Source: Candidatus Eisenbacteria bacterium
Lineage (GTDB): Bacteria; Orphanbacterota; Orphanbacteria; Orphanbacterales; Orphanbacteraceae
Reading direction: 5' to 3'
DNA length: 36,752 bases
Assembly: GCA_016867715.1 (NCBI GenBank)
Contig: VGIW01000026.1
Span: forward strand, 1-36,752
Shown one piece after another: positions 34,605 to 36,752 of this stretch (within the stretch, counting starts at the first letter, position 1; every line of letters starts with the position of its first letter). The translations under genes were made by a program, and so were the position numbers. The notes under the pieces are model-generated. The model was not told the DNA's origin, searched no databases, and worked only from the letters and a program-made list of their open reading frames with translations.

Positions 34605-36752
34605 CTAGCGGATCACAATCACTTTCCGGCTCGAAAGGTCCCGCCCTCCCCCATCAGTCCTCATGAAGTAGACGCCCGAAGGAACCTCTCTTCCCCTCTC
34701 GTCCGTACCATCCCACCCGACGACTGCCCCGCTGGGAATCACAAGCTCCCTCACGAGACGCCCGTCGAGCGAGTAGATTCGAAGCGCGGACGCAGGGCCG
34801 ACCAAACGCCGCGCGGCGAGGCGAAGAGGTCCATGGGTCGGGTGGAAGGGCAAAGGACCGACGACGATTCCAGGACCGGATTCGACGCGCCCGACGACGT
34901 CGACGACACCCGTTTCGATTTCCAAGTCGTAGTCGAAATCGACCCAGATCGGGCTCGACCAGGCAACGCCTTGTCCCCCCTCTTCCACGCGCAGGTATAG
35001 TAAGCGGTCGTCCCCGCGACGACCGGATCCATGTCGACGAAGGACGCGCTGTCGCTCATCGATCCGACCGGCATCGACACATACCAATCCGGATTGCCGT
35101 TCTTGAGGACTTGGACTCGCAACAACGGCCTTGTCCCGACGACCCGGTAGGAAATCGTCGGGGGTTCTTCCGCCACGTGTTCTTCCCCCATCAGATGGTC
35201 GTCGATCCGAAAATCGAGGAAGATCTTACGCGAATAAGAAGTCCCGTAGCACCGGCGCGCTCGGAGCGCCTCGAAGATCGCTTCGCGCGTTCCGTTCTCC
35301 GCGAGGACCGCGGTGAAGCCGTTCCCGGGGTTGTGGTCCGCCGCCGACACGATGCCGAGGCGAAGACCCTTGCCCCAGGCCGACTGGACCCATCCGGTGT
35401 CCGGCTGAACGACTGGAGGCCGATGCTCGAGCGGACACCCCGGATACTCAGAGGAACCTCGGGTCGTCTGAAAGATCTCCACCAGCCGAAGCACGTTCGG
35501 GAGGCCGCCTCCCGGGGGGATCAGCTCGTCATAGATCGTGAACCCCGTTCCGATCTTCTCCACCGGGTGATGCGGAATCACCAAGACGTCCTTGTTGCCG
35601 AAGTTCGCATAGAAGTCGAGCCAGCGGAAAGGGGTCGTGACAAGGGCATCCCGACTGCTCCATTCGTCCGAACTCAAGTAGAGCGCGTTCTGATCGCCGC
35701 GCCCGCCCCACGTGCCGGTGCGCCCGGCTTTCTCAAATCCCGGAAACGTGACGAACTGGCCCGGAATGTGACGGAGATCGATCCACTTGGCGACGAGATT
35801 CCAGACGAGCGGCGACCACCACTCCACGTGATCCGCCGGCGCGTACCAGTCGTAGCCCACGCGCTCGTACGCCGCCGAGAACGTCTCCTCGAACGGATAG
35901 TCCCAGATCCCGTCATAGGAAAAGTCGCACGTGTGTCGATGGTTCTCGCCGAAATAGACGCCGTAGGTTCCTTCCGAGGTTTGAATCTCGAAGCGAGGCA
36001 CCGTCCGCGCTTCGCCGGGATTCCACGAGGACGGCCACTGATGCCCGGTGACCGAGAGGGATTGTCCTCCGCCGAACCCGACGAGGAACGTGTCGACCCG
36101 AACATCGGAATCGGGACCCAGAATGTTCTCCGTGTCCCGAATCGGTTGGACGTCGCGACGGTCCTTCGTCCAGGCGAGCCAGAGAGTTCCCTCCCCGTCA
36201 AGCGCGGCCGCAGGAGCATTCCAGAAGTGCGCGCCCCGAGAGAGAAACACGCGCGGAACATCCGACCAGTGAGTCCCCTCGTAGTACACGCCGAAGATTC
36301 CCCAGTACTGATTTCGGTATCCGTTCTCCATGAAATAGCCGTTCATCTTCGAGAAGACCCACAACCGGCCTCGACCGTCGATCAGAAGATGCGGGCGGTA
36401 GCCGTACACGCGAATCGGATTCGACGGAACGTAGTAGCCGACCTCCTCCATCGAGGGGCGGGGGACCCGTCCCGACCCGGAAGGGGTGCCATGCGGAACG
36501 GCGAGGGAAGCCCCGTCCCAGCCAAGCAAGCGAACCGAGCCGAGATCCGAGGGCTCCGGATCGCTCGATTCGAACTTCCGCCACTCGCGATTGATCCGGT
36601 AGTACGCGACCCAGAGGTTCCCCGACGGATCGACGCCGATCGATGGGTAGCGAGACCATGTCATCTGGGAATTCGTCGCGCGGACCGACGGACCGAGGAT
36701 CCCGGACAACAGCGAACGAAGGCAAATCTCCATGTGTCGATTCCGTATCGAT
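34605..36752 (-). CDS. Exported PHP/DUF3604-like protein with FlgD/T9SS sorting domain; frameshifted and 5' partial
   Basis: A large exported protein open at the right edge, so its start lies outside. The first part (from 36752) contains beta-propeller-like repeats (RYPSIGVDPSGNLWVAYYR, GRLWVFSKMNG, EGTLWLAWTKDRRD). The middle matches DUF3604, a PHP-like metal-dependent phosphoesterase fold: GENHRHTCDFSYDG, WYAPADHVEWW, LVIPHHPVEKIG and SAADHNPGNGF give the expected His/Asp ligands. Near 34992-35002 the frame changes: the main frame runs into ALPGRARSGSIS and stops at 34751, but the shifted frame continues sensibly as LRVEEGGQGVAWSSPIWVDFDYDLEI and ends in a FlgD-type module (RIYSLDGRLVREL, VPSGVYFMRT, SRKVIVIR, stop 34605). 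One missing base at the run TACTATACC, where TACTATTACC would restore frame, explains this. A sequencing error or a true decay mutation cannot be told apart. Confidence 0.7.

Overview
The window is GC-rich bacterial chromosome, about 36.7 kb, and almost fully coding with genes on both strands. Six separate proteins end in the same C-terminal module: a proline- and asparagine-rich start (variants of NPFNPAT), then a FlgD/Ig-like fold, then a final 'GVYxYRL...KMVLVR' strand. This module is the type A / FlgD-like sorting domain used for type IX (T9SS-like) export in the Fibrobacteres-Chlorobi-Bacteroidetes superphylum and neighbouring candidate phyla. With the high GC, a 2-oxoacid:ferredoxin oxidoreductase and many Asp-box secreted proteins, it suggests an uncultured lineage such as Candidatus Eisenbacteria. 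That placement is inference; no rRNA gene is present.

Layout. 1-1.9 kb: the 3' end of an unknown gene, a bidirectional terminator, an exported thioredoxin-fold (Omp28-like) protein, and a small secreted protein. The Omp28-like gene carries an in-frame UGA at the first position of its redox motif (U-A-Q-C), followed at the right distance by a clean stem-loop, so it is very probably an undescribed selenoprotein. 2.1-10.1 kb: a tightly packed polysaccharide operon (Wzm-type permease, Wzt-type ATPase, two GT2 glycosyltransferases, a GT2-polysaccharide deacetylase fusion, a GNAT-like transferase). The three glycosyltransferase proteins share a small accessory module, present four times. 10.1-12 kb: two translationally coupled exported/membrane proteins built from one repeated domain, and a small fibronectin-like protein with the sorting domain. 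12-16.8 kb: an exported M1 aminopeptidase and an exported deiminase with the full catalytic set of Porphyromonas peptidylarginine deiminase.

17-17.8 kb: a secreted anchor-type protein and a cluster of palindromic repeats abutting the next gene. 17.8-20.7 kb: korA-korB, a two-subunit 2-oxoacid:ferredoxin oxidoreductase. 21-25 kb: an exported Asp-box repeat protein and a MATE transporter. 25.2-31.1 kb: M3 oligoendopeptidase, AhpD-like protein, metallo-beta-lactamase-fold hydrolase and homodimeric pyruvate dehydrogenase E1 (AceE). 31.1-34.5 kb: a Lon-like AAA+ protease and a YIP1-family membrane protein behind a near-consensus promoter. 34.6 kb to the right edge: a large exported PHP/DUF3604-like protein with an apparent frameshift before its sorting domain, continuing out of the window.

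Working together, the window combines surface polysaccharide synthesis and export with a set of T9SS-like exported enzymes acting on protein or peptide (aminopeptidase, deiminase, redox-active selenoprotein), plus central pyruvate/2-oxoacid metabolism and protein quality control.
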